A stretch of 64,000 nucleotides of DNA, taken from contig NZ_FNQK01000005.1 in NCBI RefSeq assembly GCF_900107625.1, forward strand, positions 62,001 to 126,000, given 5' to 3'. Positions 1-8,789 of the stretch are shown one piece after another; position 1 is the first letter of the stretch, and each line of letters starts with the position of its first letter. A program made the position numbers and the translations under genes. The notes beneath the pieces were generated by a model, which made no database searches, was not told the DNA's origin, and saw only the letters and a program-made list of their open reading frames with translations. The stretch comes from Bizionia paragorgiae (GTDB taxonomy: Bacteria > Bacteroidota > Bacteroidia > Flavobacteriales > Flavobacteriaceae).

Positions 1-240
1 ATACTAGTGGCTAAAGATAGTACATTGTGTTCTTTTGAAATGGAGGCAAATACATCTGTTTATATATTTGGAGGAGAAGCCTTTCCTGAAGAACGATTTA
101 TAGAGTGGAATTTTGTGTCGTCGAATAAAGATCTAATTGAAAAGGCGAAAAAAGATTGGACTAATGACGCGTTTCCAAAGGTTCCAAACGAATCTGTTCG
201 TGTACCCTTACCACAACCAAAATCATTTAAATCTAAATAA
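1..240 (+). CDS. Pirin family protein, C-terminal fragment (cut by window edge)
   Basis: The reading frame is open from base 1, so this is the 3' end of a gene that begins outside the window; the GTG at 7 is internal. The visible residues match the end of the pirin C-terminal cupin: a GGEAFPEERFIEWNFVSS segment, then a run ending in AKKDW, then a proline-rich FPKVP...VPLPQP tail. Pirins are bicupin proteins, usually cytoplasmic, and some act as quercetin dioxygenases. Only the second cupin's tail is visible, so metal ligands and substrate cannot be judged. It lies 6 bases before the OsmC-like gene, so the two are probably co-transcribed. The family call is good; a specific function is not supported. 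Confidence 0.85.
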   Translation: MLVAKDSTLCSFEMEANTSVYIFGGEAFPEERFIEWNFVSSNKDLIEKAKKDWTNDAFPKVPNESVRVPLPQPKSFKSK

Positions 241-246
241 CAAAGA

Positions 247-639
247 ATGAATAAAATAAAGGCAACAATAGGCGCGCAAAAATATAAAACTGAAATCCAA
301 GCAAAGAACCACATCATTACGGCAGACGAGCCTGTTGAGGTTGGTGGGCAGGATTTAGGGTTTACACCTACAGAATTATTGGAGTCCTCTTTAGCTGCAT
401 GCACTGCTATGACCATACGTATGTATGCCGACCGCAAAGCGTGGGACTTACAGGAAGCTCAAGTGAATGTAAGTTTTAAGCGAAATATAAAAACCCATTT
501 AGTCACTTTTAAGAAGCAAATTGAACTGATTGGTAACTTGACTAGTGAGCAACGTGAAAAATTATTAGAGATTGGAAAAAAATGTCCGATTGAAAAAATA
601 ATTAAAGGGGAGGTTGCTGTAGCGTCTAAGCTTATTTAA
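247..639 (+). CDS. OsmC/Ohr family protein
   Basis: The 130-residue product has the normal length for the OsmC family, which reduces organic hydroperoxides or related thiol-reactive compounds with a cysteine pair. The first cysteine is C52 in SLAACTAMTIRMYADRK and the second is about C113 in KKCPIEKI, the two conserved positions. The FTPTELLESSLAAC segment is the usual helix start. No signal peptide is present, so it should be cytoplasmic. It follows the pirin-like gene by 6 bases. This layout suggests a small oxidative-stress operon, which is an inference. The particular branch (Ohr, OsmC or YhfA-like) cannot be decided by eye. Confidence 0.88.
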   Translation: MNKIKATIGAQKYKTEIQAKNHIITADEPVEVGGQDLGFTPTELLESSLAACTAMTIRMYADRKAWDLQEAQVNVSFKRNIKTHLVTFKKQIELIGNLTSEQREKLLEIGKKCPIEKIIKGEVAVASKLI

Positions 640-979
640 GTTTGTTGTTATACGTCGCAATAACACATAATGATGCTATTAATTGATGGTGTGTAGAAGC
701 TGTAACCTTTGGGTGATTTTGTAGCATTAAATTGATGTGGTGTAGATTATTTGTATACCCTGAAATGGATTTAAAACTCCTTTTATAACTGGTAATACAT
801 ACTATTCACTAAGCTTATAAACGGTAAAAGACGAAAAACGGGGTGATTTGCTGATTATTTCTACAAATATGCGCGAGATATTTTTAATTAACAGAACATA
901 TAAGTCATACGAATTAGGATTCACTTATCTTGCGCTCTTTTCTTTGTTGTTAAAACAAAGAATACAATAACATATAATA
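640..979. other. Intergenic stretch without a gene
   Basis: This 340-base AT-rich region between the OsmC-like gene and the 980-1744 gene has frequent stops in the frames I followed and no tRNA-like fold that I could recognise. A degenerate promoter-like string TATCTTGCG lies about 45 bases before the next start codon; it lacks one T of the TAnnTTTG pattern, so I do not call it. Confidence 0.5.
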
Positions 980-1744
980 ATGAAGAATAGTAGTCAAGGC
1001 GAAGAAAGAATCGCCCAAATTAATAAGGTAGTAGAAGCTTACTTTAATACACATACAAATAAAGAATGGATTCCTGCAAAAGACCTCATGCCCGATCTTA
1101 TAGCAGCAGGGGTTTTTACTAAAGATAATAAGAAGGGACTGCCACTAAGAAAAGTGCTACGCGATTTAGACAAGGAAAAAGCTTTAGATAGCATACCAAC
1201 GTTGCACGCGGAGCGAACAGAAACAGCGGTATACTGGTATTTTGTAAGAGAAGGGGCTTTGTTTGTGCCTAGCGAAGAAATTCCGGCAGTTTCTAAAAAA
1301 GAGAAAACAAATATTAGCGCAGAGGAAACCGATGAGTTTTATATTTTGAACCTTTGTGACGATTTGCTAAAAGAAAAGGCATCACGTAAGCATACCTTTG
1401 CATTTTTATTAGGTGATATGCATAAAAAAGGGAAGACACGGACAAAATTATCACTTGCCGCTTTTTATGAAACCTCGAATTTAGTTATTGAGTTCCTAGA
1501 AAAAGGAAACAAGTCAGGCGAGCAATTGGATAAATTGGAAGTTATGACTGTTAGTGGTGTGTCTCGAAGAGAGCAAATCGAAAAGTACAGGAAAAGAAGA
1601 CGTGACGTACTAAAAAAGAAGAACATCAATTTAGTAGAAATCGATTACGCTTTATTCGAATGTGATAAACAAAAGAATTTAATTAGAAACAAAGATAAAG
1701 ATATGATGGTGCTTAAAAACGTACTTAAGCAGTATCTAAAGTAA
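980..1744 (+). CDS. Conserved protein of unknown function, possible nuclease-like C-terminal half
   Basis: The 254-residue product has no signal peptide or membrane segment. Residues 1-90 look like a small helical, winged-helix-like module ([28 protein letters not shown]). The C-terminal half, from about residue 115, contains HTFAFLLGD, then NLVIEFLEK, then [19 protein letters not shown] and NINLVEIDY. This order (a strand with an acidic residue, an E-x-x-E-K segment, an RR-containing helix, a final strand) recalls PD-(D/E)XK-type folds. I read it as a possible, perhaps degenerate, nuclease fold, because the residue before FLLGD that would be acidic is alanine here. The gene stands alone and ends at a very strong terminator. 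The functional assignment is weak. Confidence 0.6.
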   Translation: MKNSSQGEERIAQINKVVEAYFNTHTNKEWIPAKDLMPDLIAAGVFTKDNKKGLPLRKVLRDLDKEKALDSIPTLHAERTETAVYWYFVREGALFVPSEEIPAVSKKEKTNISAEETDEFYILNLCDDLLKEKASRKHTFAFLLGDMHKKGKTRTKLSLAAFYETSNLVIEFLEKGNKSGEQLDKLEVMTVSGVSRREQIEKYRKRRRDVLKKKNINLVEIDYALFECDKQKNLIRNKDKDMMVLKNVLKQYLK

Positions 1745-1769
1745 GACCTTCATAGAGATCAAAAAAACA

Positions 1770-1813
1770 CAATCGCTGCTTATTATCTTTATAAGCAGCG
1801 ATTGTTTTGTTTT
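1770..1813 (+). terminator. Strong intrinsic terminator after the 980-1744 gene
   Basis: A perfect 14-bp stem (CAATCGCTGCTTAT at 1770-1783 pairing with 1791-1804) with a 7-base loop is followed by TTTTGTTTT. It begins 26 bases after the stop codon. Confidence 0.9.
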
Positions 1814-1854
1814 ACGATACCATCTAAAATATAAATAATCCTTAAGCTAAGCAT

Positions 1855-2505
1855 ATGGCTAATTCAAATGCAAACACCTTTCTTAATACCTTAATTAATT
1901 CGTCTGTCGATTTCCCTATAGAAACAGTAGATAACGGTATCTATAAAAATCACCTATTCGGAATCTCTTTTAAAATTCCTGAAGGCTGGTCTGTAGTATC
2001 TTCTGAAACCTTTAATGGTGAACGACAAAAGCAAACCTTAAGTGAGGGCTTCGAAGACTTAAAATCGGAGTTGTTCGAAATTTTGGGGTCTCCAATATTA
2101 ATTATTTCCAAATTAGATCCTGAAAACCCTTTGTATGACGGCATTGTTTCGCCTACCATTAATTTTAATATGGATATTAAAGAAGGGGAGTATAAAGGGA
2201 TGTCGTTATTAGATTATGCTAATGAACTAGATGTTGACGAAGAAGACTGTGCTTTAAAAGCGTTTAGAATTTTGAATAAAGGCGACATTTTTAGAAATAA
2301 TGGATTCGACTGCATTCAGTTTGATACAGAATACTTATTCGAGCATTTAGATATTTCGGATGGTGTTATGGTGGAAATGTCTGTTTTAAATATTGATTAT
2401 AAAGATTTTTTTATAGATATTACCATGACGCAATGTAAAGCTCAAAATCAAATGGCTGTTAATGACTTTAATGAGTTTGTCAAGTCAATTACCTTAGACT
2501 TTTAA
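1855..2505 (+). CDS. Hypothetical protein, PsbP/DcrB-like
   Basis: The 216-residue acidic protein has no signal peptide. A segment near residue 33 reads HLFGISFKIPEGW, the opening used by PsbP/DcrB-type domains, in which a strand is followed by a P-x-GW turn. The rest (FDCIQFDTEYLFE, VMVEMSVLNIDYKDFFIDITMT) fits an alternating-strand fold ending in a helix. DcrB-like (DUF1795) proteins serve as T6SS chaperones in other phyla and the T6SS locus begins about 1.2 kb downstream, but nothing here proves such a link. The gene has its own leader after the terminator at 1770-1813. I do not assign a function. Confidence 0.6.
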   Translation: MANSNANTFLNTLINSSVDFPIETVDNGIYKNHLFGISFKIPEGWSVVSSETFNGERQKQTLSEGFEDLKSELFEILGSPILIISKLDPENPLYDGIVSPTINFNMDIKEGEYKGMSLLDYANELDVDEEDCALKAFRILNKGDIFRNNGFDCIQFDTEYLFEHLDISDGVMVEMSVLNIDYKDFFIDITMTQCKAQNQMAVNDFNEFVKSITLDF

Positions 2506-2631
2506 ATGCAGATTGTCTAATGCAAGAAATTCTAAAATGTTCAAGAAGAGCAAATGGAGGGGCTTAAAAAAAGGGGGCTTTGCTTTTATTTGCTTAAATA
2601 AAACGTGAATTCTATAAAAAAAACTAATACA

Positions 2632-3321
2632 ATGAATCAGAAACATCACATCGTATTTTTTACCGGAGCAGGTATAAGTCAAGAAAGTGGTATAGAAACG
2701 TTTAGGGATACTAATGGTCTTTGGCATAATCATAAGGTTGAAGACATAGCCTCTAAAGATGGATTTGAGAAAAATCCGCAAGTTGTATTAGACTTTTATA
2801 ACCAAAGAAGAGAGGTTGTAGAAAAGGCACAACCCAATTTGGCTCATAATCTTATTGCTTCTTTAGAGGACAGGTATAAGGTTTCTGTAATTACTCAAAA
2901 TGTAGATGATTTACACGAAAGAGCAGGGTCGTCTAATGTAATGCATTTACATGGTGAGCTTAACAAATGTAGAAGTAGTAAAAATAGTCATCTAATTTAC
3001 CCGTACACAGGGTCGCTTAAAGTTGGTGATTTGGCAGAAGATGGGAGTCAGTTACGTCCACATATTGTTTGGTTTGGAGAGGAGGTTGTTGAGATTGAAA
3101 AAGCAATTGAAATCACTCAAACTGCTGATTTATTCATAATCATTGGAACCTCCATGGTAGTGCAACCTGCGGGATCACTGCTCTTGTCGGTGCCTGTTGA
3201 CGCGCAAACCGTATATATAGATTTAAATCCCGATGTCGAAGACGGTATTAATTTGTTAGTCCTTAAAGAAAAAGCAACCGTTGGTATGAAACAATTGGTT
3301 GAAGACTACTTGCCTTATTAA
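2632..3321 (+). CDS. cobB: Sir2-family NAD-dependent protein deacylase (zinc-less type)
   Basis: A class III sirtuin would remove acyl groups from lysines using NAD+. Visible motifs are the Rossmann GAGISQESGIETFRD near the N-terminus, TQNVDDLHERAG, the catalytic histidine in HLHGE, and IIIGTSMVVQPAGSL. The start is taken at ATG 2632 rather than GTG 2605, because MNQKHHIVFFTGAG is the usual sirtuin opening. The zinc-ribbon region after HLHGE contains only one cysteine (NKC) instead of CxxC...CxxC, so structural zinc is probably absent; Bacteroidota sirtuins often show this. The substrate is unknown. It is probably monocistronic, with 340 bases separating it from the T6SS genes. Confidence 0.9.
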   Translation: MNQKHHIVFFTGAGISQESGIETFRDTNGLWHNHKVEDIASKDGFEKNPQVVLDFYNQRREVVEKAQPNLAHNLIASLEDRYKVSVITQNVDDLHERAGSSNVMHLHGELNKCRSSKNSHLIYPYTGSLKVGDLAEDGSQLRPHIVWFGEEVVEIEKAIEITQTADLFIIIGTSMVVQPAGSLLLSVPVDAQTVYIDLNPDVEDGINLLVLKEKATVGMKQLVEDYLPY

Positions 3322-3605
3322 TAGTGTTTTCGTGTTTTTGGAGGTCATTTTGATTAGTGTTGTTTTAAGACGGTTAAAAGCCTCCTTATTCTTTATATAT
3401 TTTTTTAGAGGATTCGTTACTTTATAATAAGATGATACGATGGGTGTTTTGTAAATTGATTACGATTATCTCACCTTTTCTTTTATTAATCTACTTAAAG
3501 CTTTTCGTAGCTTTTGTGTTTGCTGTTATTTTGTTTCGTCAATTTTATCTCAACAGGGTATAAATAAATGGTGTAAATAATTAGATAATAGATAAATATA
3601 TTGTG
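3322..3605. other. Intergenic region upstream of the T6SS sheath operon
   Basis: About 280 AT-rich bases with no credible reading frame on either strand. Only the promoter at the right-hand end (3606-3634) is recognisable. Confidence 0.5.
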
Positions 3606-3634
3606 TTGTTATTGTCTTTTTTTTCTTAGATTTA
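3606..3634 (+). promoter_or_regulatory. Candidate promoter for the tssH-tssB-tssC operon
   Basis: TTG at 3606-3608, then 18 bases, then TAGATTTA at 3627-3634, close to the Bacteroidota sigma pattern (TTTG, 17-23 bases, TAnnTTTG). It lies 28 bases upstream of the tssH start codon. Confidence 0.45.
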
Positions 3635-3661
3635 AAGAATAAACAAGTTATTTACCCCGAA

Positions 3662-6127
3662 ATGACCGATCTACCAATATCAGAGAAACTAAAAGAAACG
3701 GTACATATTGCTCAAGCAATCGCCAAAGAATATTCGCATCCCAATTATTCTTCTGCTCACTTATTAAAAGCACTTATGCATAAATCTATTGGTTTATTAA
3801 ACTATTTAGAGAGTCATGGCGAAGATGGGTATTATGTAGAAGAATGGGCTGAGGTACGATTAGAGAGTCTGCCCAAAACAACCAAGCCATCAGATAATTG
3901 TGAAGGGGATGATTTGGTATCTGCAGTTTTTTATGAAGCAGAAAGTATTAAGCTAAAACTCGATAAGGACGAGCTGGATGAGTTTTGTATTCTTATCGCT
4001 CTTAGCACGCCCGGAGTTGGTTTTACACACGAACAACTAAAAACCTTTCCGTTAACTCCACAAGGCTTATTAGCTACTTTAGGCGCTAGTGGAGACAGTA
4101 AGCCTGTAAGCGCTACCGACAATAAGGGTGGAGGGACTATTCCTGCAAATAACGCTGTTTTAAATACCTACTGTGTGGATAAAACACATTTGGCGAAACA
4201 AGAGCAGTTGGAGCGCATTTCAGGACGCGACTCCGAGATAAAAATGATTACCGAAATTTTAGGTCGTCGGTCTAAACCCAACGTTTTAGTTATAGGAGAC
4301 CCGGGAGTTGGAAAAACAGTTTTACTAAATGGCTTAACGTATGCTACTTTAAATAAGGCTATTCCTGAACATCTTAAAAACGCAAAAGTATTCGAGTTAG
4401 ATTTTATTCATCTCGTATCGGGAGCTGGTTATAAAGGGGAAGTAGAAGACCGTTTAAAAAAAGTTATTGAGGCTGTTAAAGCCTATGAAAACCCGATTTT
4501 ATTAATTGATGAGTTAAATAATTTAACCGATAAAAACTCAGGGAATCAAGGCCTAGCAAATATTATTAAAGCTGAATTGGTAAAAGGGGATTTAACCATT
4601 ATAGGTACGGCAACTAATGATGCCTATCGCAAACATATTGAAACAGACGAAGGCTTATCGCGTCAATTTGAGACGATCCGCTTAGGTGAACCTTCGGAAG
4701 ACGAGGCTTTTAGAATGCTCTCGGATACCATTTCATATTATAAAACTCATCATAAATTAGAAATTGATAGCGATAGTATCAAAGAGGCTATTCGTCTTTC
4801 TAAACGCTATAATAAGGAGCGCAGCTTACCAGACTCGGCTATTAGCTTAATAGATAGGACGATGTCTGCCACAAAATACATGCTAGAAACCTCGATACCC
4901 GAAATTGATGCACTGCGCGTTCAGCTAGAAGGTTTAAAAGAAAGTACCTTACAGGAGAATGAGTTGCTAGTAGAGCTATCGTGGTTTTATATGCAAATGA
5001 AAAACAAGCTTAGTTATTTGTTATTTGATGAACTTCCAGAAACATTGAGCTATCAAAATATAAGTTCAACTGAAGCTGCTTTTGAGTTACTTGAGACGAT
5101 ATTACAGACCTTATTAAAGATTGCTAATCGAGAAAAGAACAGTGTTACCAAGGAAGATATCGCTTCTACTATTGCAAATAAGACTGGAATTCCGGTTGGC
5201 AAATTACAATCGGATGAAAAAGAACGGTTGCTCACCATGGAAAGCGTACTTCAGCAGCGAGTAATAGGTCAAGATCATGCCGTAAAAGTTATAACTGAAG
5301 CGGTACTAGAGTCACGTTCCGGCTTGAGTAAGCCAGGCTTGCCTATAGGATCTTTTTTCTTTTCAGGGCCAACAGGCACAGGTAAAACGGAATTAGCTAA
5401 AGCTTTGGCGGAATTTTTATTTCAGACAGAAACATCGATTATTAGATTCGATATGTCGGAGTTTAAAGAAGAGCATTCGGCAGCATTACTATACGGTGCT
5501 CCTCCAGGATATGTGGGGTATGAAGAAGGTGGGTTGTTAGTAAATAAGATAAGAGAAAAACCATATTCGATAGTGCTTTTTGATGAGATTGAAAAAGCGC
5601 ACCCTTCTGTATTTGATATTTTTCTTCAAATATTAGATGAAGGTAAGTTACACGACAGACTAGGGAAAGAAGGTGATTTTAGTAATGCCGTAATTTTATT
5701 CACCTCTAATATAGGTAGTGATTTTATAGTGCAATCCTTTGGAGAAAATGTTATCCCCAAATCGAACGTTTTATTAGAAATGATGGGAAATCATTTTAGA
5801 CCTGAATTTTTAGGGCGATTAACCGAAATAGTTCCGTTTTCTCCTATAACAGAAGATAATGTTGCTAAAATTTTTAAAATTCAACTTAAAGATTTATTAA
5901 AAGCTTTAGCGAAACAAGATATAAGCTTAGAACTTTCCGATAAGGCAATTCACAGCTTGGCAAAAAAAGGATTTACTCCAAAGTATGGAGCACGTCCTTT
6001 ACGGGGAGTTATAAGAAATGACTTACGATCTCCGTTATCTAAATTATTAATCTCCGGTGACTTACAAAAAGGCGCTAAAATTAACTTAGATGTTGATGAA
6101 AATGGAGATTTACTGTGGAAATATTAA
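3662..6127 (+). CDS. tssH: T6SS sheath-recycling AAA+ ATPase TssH (ClpV)
   Basis: This 821-residue Hsp100/Clp protein would disassemble the contracted TssB-TssC sheath. An N-terminal Clp repeat domain spans about residues 8-135. The first AAA module has a Walker A GDPGVGKT at 211-218 and a Walker B ending LLIDELNN. The second has Walker A GPTGTGKT at 569-576, Walker B VLFDEIEKAH and the sensor-2 region KYGARPLRG near the C-terminus. The gene directly precedes tssB and tssC, which identifies it as ClpV-like rather than housekeeping ClpB or ClpC. The linker between the AAA modules is short, without the long ClpB-type coiled coil. It begins the rightward sheath operon. Confidence 0.93.
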   Translation: MTDLPISEKLKETVHIAQAIAKEYSHPNYSSAHLLKALMHKSIGLLNYLESHGEDGYYVEEWAEVRLESLPKTTKPSDNCEGDDLVSAVFYEAESIKLKLDKDELDEFCILIALSTPGVGFTHEQLKTFPLTPQGLLATLGASGDSKPVSATDNKGGGTIPANNAVLNTYCVDKTHLAKQEQLERISGRDSEIKMITEILGRRSKPNVLVIGDPGVGKTVLLNGLTYATLNKAIPEHLKNAKVFELDFIHLVSGAGYKGEVEDRLKKVIEAVKAYENPILLIDELNNLTDKNSGNQGLANIIKAELVKGDLTIIGTATNDAYRKHIETDEGLSRQFETIRLGEPSEDEAFRMLSDTISYYKTHHKLEIDSDSIKEAIRLSKRYNKERSLPDSAISLIDRTMSATKYMLETSIPEIDALRVQLEGLKESTLQENELLVELSWFYMQMKNKLSYLLFDELPETLSYQNISSTEAAFELLETILQTLLKIANREKNSVTKEDIASTIANKTGIPVGKLQSDEKERLLTMESVLQQRVIGQDHAVKVITEAVLESRSGLSKPGLPIGSFFFSGPTGTGKTELAKALAEFLFQTETSIIRFDMSEFKEEHSAALLYGAPPGYVGYEEGGLLVNKIREKPYSIVLFDEIEKAHPSVFDIFLQILDEGKLHDRLGKEGDFSNAVILFTSNIGSDFIVQSFGENVIPKSNVLLEMMGNHFRPEFLGRLTEIVPFSPITEDNVAKIFKIQLKDLLKALAKQDISLELSDKAIHSLAKKGFTPKYGARPLRGVIRNDLRSPLSKLLISGDLQKGAKINLDVDENGDLLWKY

Positions 6128-6199
6128 TAAATATAATCTTACATATTAAAAAGTTGTTATATTTATAGAAAATACATTAACCCAAATAAATGTACTAAT

Positions 6200-6649
6200 A
6201 TGAGTGAAACATATGGATTAGGTGGAACAGAAGTGCAATCGGATGCTAACGAGGCAATTCAGGAAATCCCACAAAACAGAACACTATTAGTTGAGAAATT
6301 AACAGATACACAGCCTATTAAACCAGAAGTAGTTAAAGGACTGAAAACTATTGATGAGGTTTTTGAGCACTATAAACCTGAAATTGATGTCGATTTTGAA
6401 GATGAAGACGGTGTGAGTAAAAAAGAAACCTTGTCATTCACTAATTTAGGAGATTTTGGTGCTAAAGGTATTACTAAGCAAAGCAAGTTTCTTAAAGACT
6501 TGAACACAGAAAAAGATCAATACGTTAATATTATTAAGCAGTTAAAAACGAATAAAATTTTAAAGGCTGCATTAACAGACCCAGAAGCTAAAACGGCTTT
6601 ATTAGAATCCATTCGAGCATTAATAACTGAAATAGAACAAAACAAATAA
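6200..6649 (+). CDS. tssB: T6SS contractile sheath small subunit TssB
   Basis: The 149-residue protein has the expected TssB pattern: an N-terminal strand with NRTLLVEKLTDTQPIKPEVV, an FEHYKPEIDVDFEDEDG acidic strand, a LSFTNLGDFGAKGI motif that mirrors the classical F-x-x-l-x-DF segment, and a C-terminal helical tail that would pack against TssC. It lies between tssH (72-base gap) and tssC (2-base gap), so tssB-tssC translation is almost certainly coupled. It acts in the cytoplasm as half of the contractile heterodimer. The Bacteroidota version is too diverged for simple matching to proteobacterial VipA, so context carries part of the evidence. Confidence 0.93.
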   Translation: MSETYGLGGTEVQSDANEAIQEIPQNRTLLVEKLTDTQPIKPEVVKGLKTIDEVFEHYKPEIDVDFEDEDGVSKKETLSFTNLGDFGAKGITKQSKFLKDLNTEKDQYVNIIKQLKTNKILKAALTDPEAKTALLESIRALITEIEQNK

Positions 6650-6651
6650 TT

Positions 6652-8010
6652 ATGGCTGAATCAAAAAAAGCACAACAGTTTACTCCTGTTGAAAATCCGA
6701 CGCAACACCTTAAGGAAAACAACGCGAAGTTAGCCAAATATGGAGGTTTTGATTTGCTTGAAGCTTGTATTGAAGGCGTTCAGAATTTAAATCCTGAGCG
6801 TAAAGCAAGAAAAAAGATTTTTTTAACCGAAAATGCTAAAAAGGAAAACCGTGAGACGCTTAAGAAAACGCTAGAGATTTGGGCAGATGCTTTATCTCAA
6901 TCAGATAATCTCACAGAGATGGTTGAAGAATCCGAAAAACGTTCACAAATAGCTCAGAAATTATTAAACAAGAATTTGGGTGAGGCTATCGATGCGACTA
7001 GAGATTTAGAACGCTCTTACCGATCGGTTGCTTTGTTTTATAAAAATACAGAATCAGATAAAATAAAAAACATTTCTATTGTAAATGCGGAATTAGATCA
7101 AATTAAAGATTTGGATAATACGCGGTTTATTGATGCTGTTTCCGATGAGTTAAAAGCGACTTACGATCGTTTAGACTTAAGAGAGAATTACGGTTTATTA
7201 GTTATTCCTGGATATTTAGGTTCTAATAAAGTGGTCGAAAAATGGGCGAAAATCGCCTATGAAAACAAGGTGATGTTAGTCACAGATTTTGCACATTTAG
7301 ATGAGCCGGACGATGTTATGGAAATGTTTGAGGCTGCAAACCTAACCGGAGGTGATAAGTACCGATCTAATGTAATCATGTCTTGTAACTGGTTAGTAGG
7401 TCGTGGAAAACATGATGAAGTAGGGGAAGAAGACGATTTATTTGTGCCACCATCGGGAGCCTTAGCTGGTAAAATATATAATACGTTAATGTCTCAGGTT
7501 ACCGCTGGTAAAAAACACGGTGGTATTAATGAAATTGATGGTGTTCGCTTCGATTTAAAAAAGAGTGAGATAGCACAATTAGAAAAATTAGGTTTAGTAC
7601 CTATGGTTAATGAGTATGGCAAAGTCATGGCCTTTTCAGCTAAAACCTTATTTAACGGTGATAACTTAGGACTTCAAACGTATTCAGTAGTTCGTGTGTT
7701 TGATTACGTAACAAAAGTGTTAATGGATTTCTTAAACCGACGTGCTTTCGAAAACTTTAATGCAAAAACACGTAAAGAATTAATGGGTCAGATTGTTAAG
7801 TTTTTAGATGGCATTACGGGGCCAGATAAATTAATCGAAGACTTTTCTATTAAGCGTTTTGAACAAGATCCAAACCAAAAGGATCGCGTGTACCTTGATG
7901 TACATATGAAACCTTATTTCCCCGCTAAGAACTTCCTAATTAAAATGGACGGGCAAAAAGGTGATGATGGTGCAGAATGGGATGCAGAATACGAACAACA
8001 AAAGAAATAA
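6652..8010 (+). CDS. tssC: T6SS contractile sheath large subunit TssC (DUF5458 type)
   Basis: The 452-residue cytoplasmic protein is the large sheath subunit of T6SSiii. It starts 2 bases after tssB. The C-terminal part has the sheath handshake features: VRVFDYVTKVLMDFLNRRAFENF, a KELMGQIVKFLDGITGP helix, then a conserved strand VYLDVHMKPYFPAKNFLIKM. This end corresponds to the region that binds TssB and the neighbouring sheath ring. A central VIMSCNWLVGRG segment is also typical. The gene closes the tssH-B-C operon at a bidirectional terminator shared with convergent tssO. Confidence 0.93.
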   Translation: MAESKKAQQFTPVENPTQHLKENNAKLAKYGGFDLLEACIEGVQNLNPERKARKKIFLTENAKKENRETLKKTLEIWADALSQSDNLTEMVEESEKRSQIAQKLLNKNLGEAIDATRDLERSYRSVALFYKNTESDKIKNISIVNAELDQIKDLDNTRFIDAVSDELKATYDRLDLRENYGLLVIPGYLGSNKVVEKWAKIAYENKVMLVTDFAHLDEPDDVMEMFEAANLTGGDKYRSNVIMSCNWLVGRGKHDEVGEEDDLFVPPSGALAGKIYNTLMSQVTAGKKHGGINEIDGVRFDLKKSEIAQLEKLGLVPMVNEYGKVMAFSAKTLFNGDNLGLQTYSVVRVFDYVTKVLMDFLNRRAFENFNAKTRKELMGQIVKFLDGITGPDKLIEDFSIKRFEQDPNQKDRVYLDVHMKPYFPAKNFLIKMDGQKGDDGAEWDAEYEQQKK

Positions 8011-8033
8011 AAGATAGTTTCTACATTCGACAT

Positions 8034-8069
8034 AAAAAAAGGATTTAACTAACGTTAAATCCTTTTTTT
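8034..8069. terminator. Bidirectional terminator between tssC and tssO
   Basis: GGATTTAAC (8041-8049) pairs perfectly with 8054-8062 across a 4-base loop. The stem is flanked by seven A on the left and seven T on the right, so it can terminate both convergent operons. Confidence 0.88.
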
Positions 8070-8097
8070 ATATTTCATAGCTAATAGTGGTTTAATC

Positions 8098-8604
8098 CTA
8101 TTGGGCGCGACGGCATGCGTCTAAATCACGTTGCATTAAAATATAATCATCTTTACATTTCTCTAAAGTTTCTTTATATTCTTGAATGGTGCTTTCGGTG
8201 TCTTTTAAGCTATTAAGTCTACTTTTAGCTTCTTGAATTTCTACGTGTAAGCTCACAATTCGAGTATACATATTGTAATTGTAAGTCGAGTCTTTAGTCG
8301 GAATTATTCCTTGTAAATCGACTAGCTTTTTACTTATAAGGGAATTGATATAGGTTCTGTGTGTGCCAGGAGCATCTAATGAGTCTAATAGTACTTTTAC
8401 CTGGGTCATTTCATTAGAAAATTCTTTTTGAAAAGTTCTTTCTTTTTTGATGCCCTTTTCCTGTTCCTTAAGTAATTGATTTTCTTTTGTAGGGACTTTA
8501 AAATTAAAGAAAACAGCAACCACAATGGCTAATACAGTAACTATAAAAAGCAGTAAAAATTTTAAAAAACTATTTCTTCTCTCTTTGGTGTTTTTAGGCT
8601 TCAT
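8098..8604 (-). CDS. tssO: T6SSiii transmembrane protein TssO
   Basis: The 168-residue product has a positively charged start (KPKNTKERR), one hydrophobic segment at about residues 14-33 and then a long heptad-rich periplasmic part with charged coils (KEQEKGIKKERTFQKEF, EYKETLEKCKDDYILMQRDL). This layout matches TssO, one of the membrane-complex proteins that replace TssJLM in Bacteroidota. It should anchor in the inner membrane with the C-terminus in the periplasm. It is the last gene of the leftward block. A separate TAnnTTTG element precedes it, and 185 bases separate it from the PAAR-like gene, so it may have its own transcript. Confidence 0.85.
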   Translation of the reverse strand: MKPKNTKERRNSFLKFLLLFIVTVLAIVVAVFFNFKVPTKENQLLKEQEKGIKKERTFQKEFSNEMTQVKVLLDSLDAPGTHRTYINSLISKKLVDLQGIIPTKDSTYNYNMYTRIVSLHVEIQEAKSRLNSLKDTESTIQEYKETLEKCKDDYILMQRDLDACRRAQ

Positions 8605-8632
8605 ATGGTTTGGGGCTACGTGGTTATAATAA

Positions 8633-8640
8633 CAAATATA
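8633..8640 (-). promoter_or_regulatory. Candidate -7 element for tssO
   Basis: On the minus strand the string reads TATATTTG, a perfect TAnnTTTG, 28 bases before the tssO start codon. I see no well-spaced TTTG upstream of it. Confidence 0.4.
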
Positions 8641-8789
8641 ACAAATAAATCAAATGGTTTATTATAAACTTAATAGGGGTTGAACTGTCATTTTAAATAA
8701 GTTTTGTCTATTGGAAGAAATTATGGAGGTTTAAAAGTATCCTTTTCCATAATGGCTTAATTAAACCTTTAAAAATAGAGCAGAGGCGT

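Noticed and set aside
2494-2781. Frame on the minus strand across the start of the sirtuin gene
   Set aside because: It overlaps the strongly supported sirtuin N-terminus and has no signature.
8727-8768. AGGTTTAA...TTAAACCT dyad between tssO and the PAAR-like gene
   Set aside because: Loop of 26 bases and no T run; too weak to call a terminator or operator.
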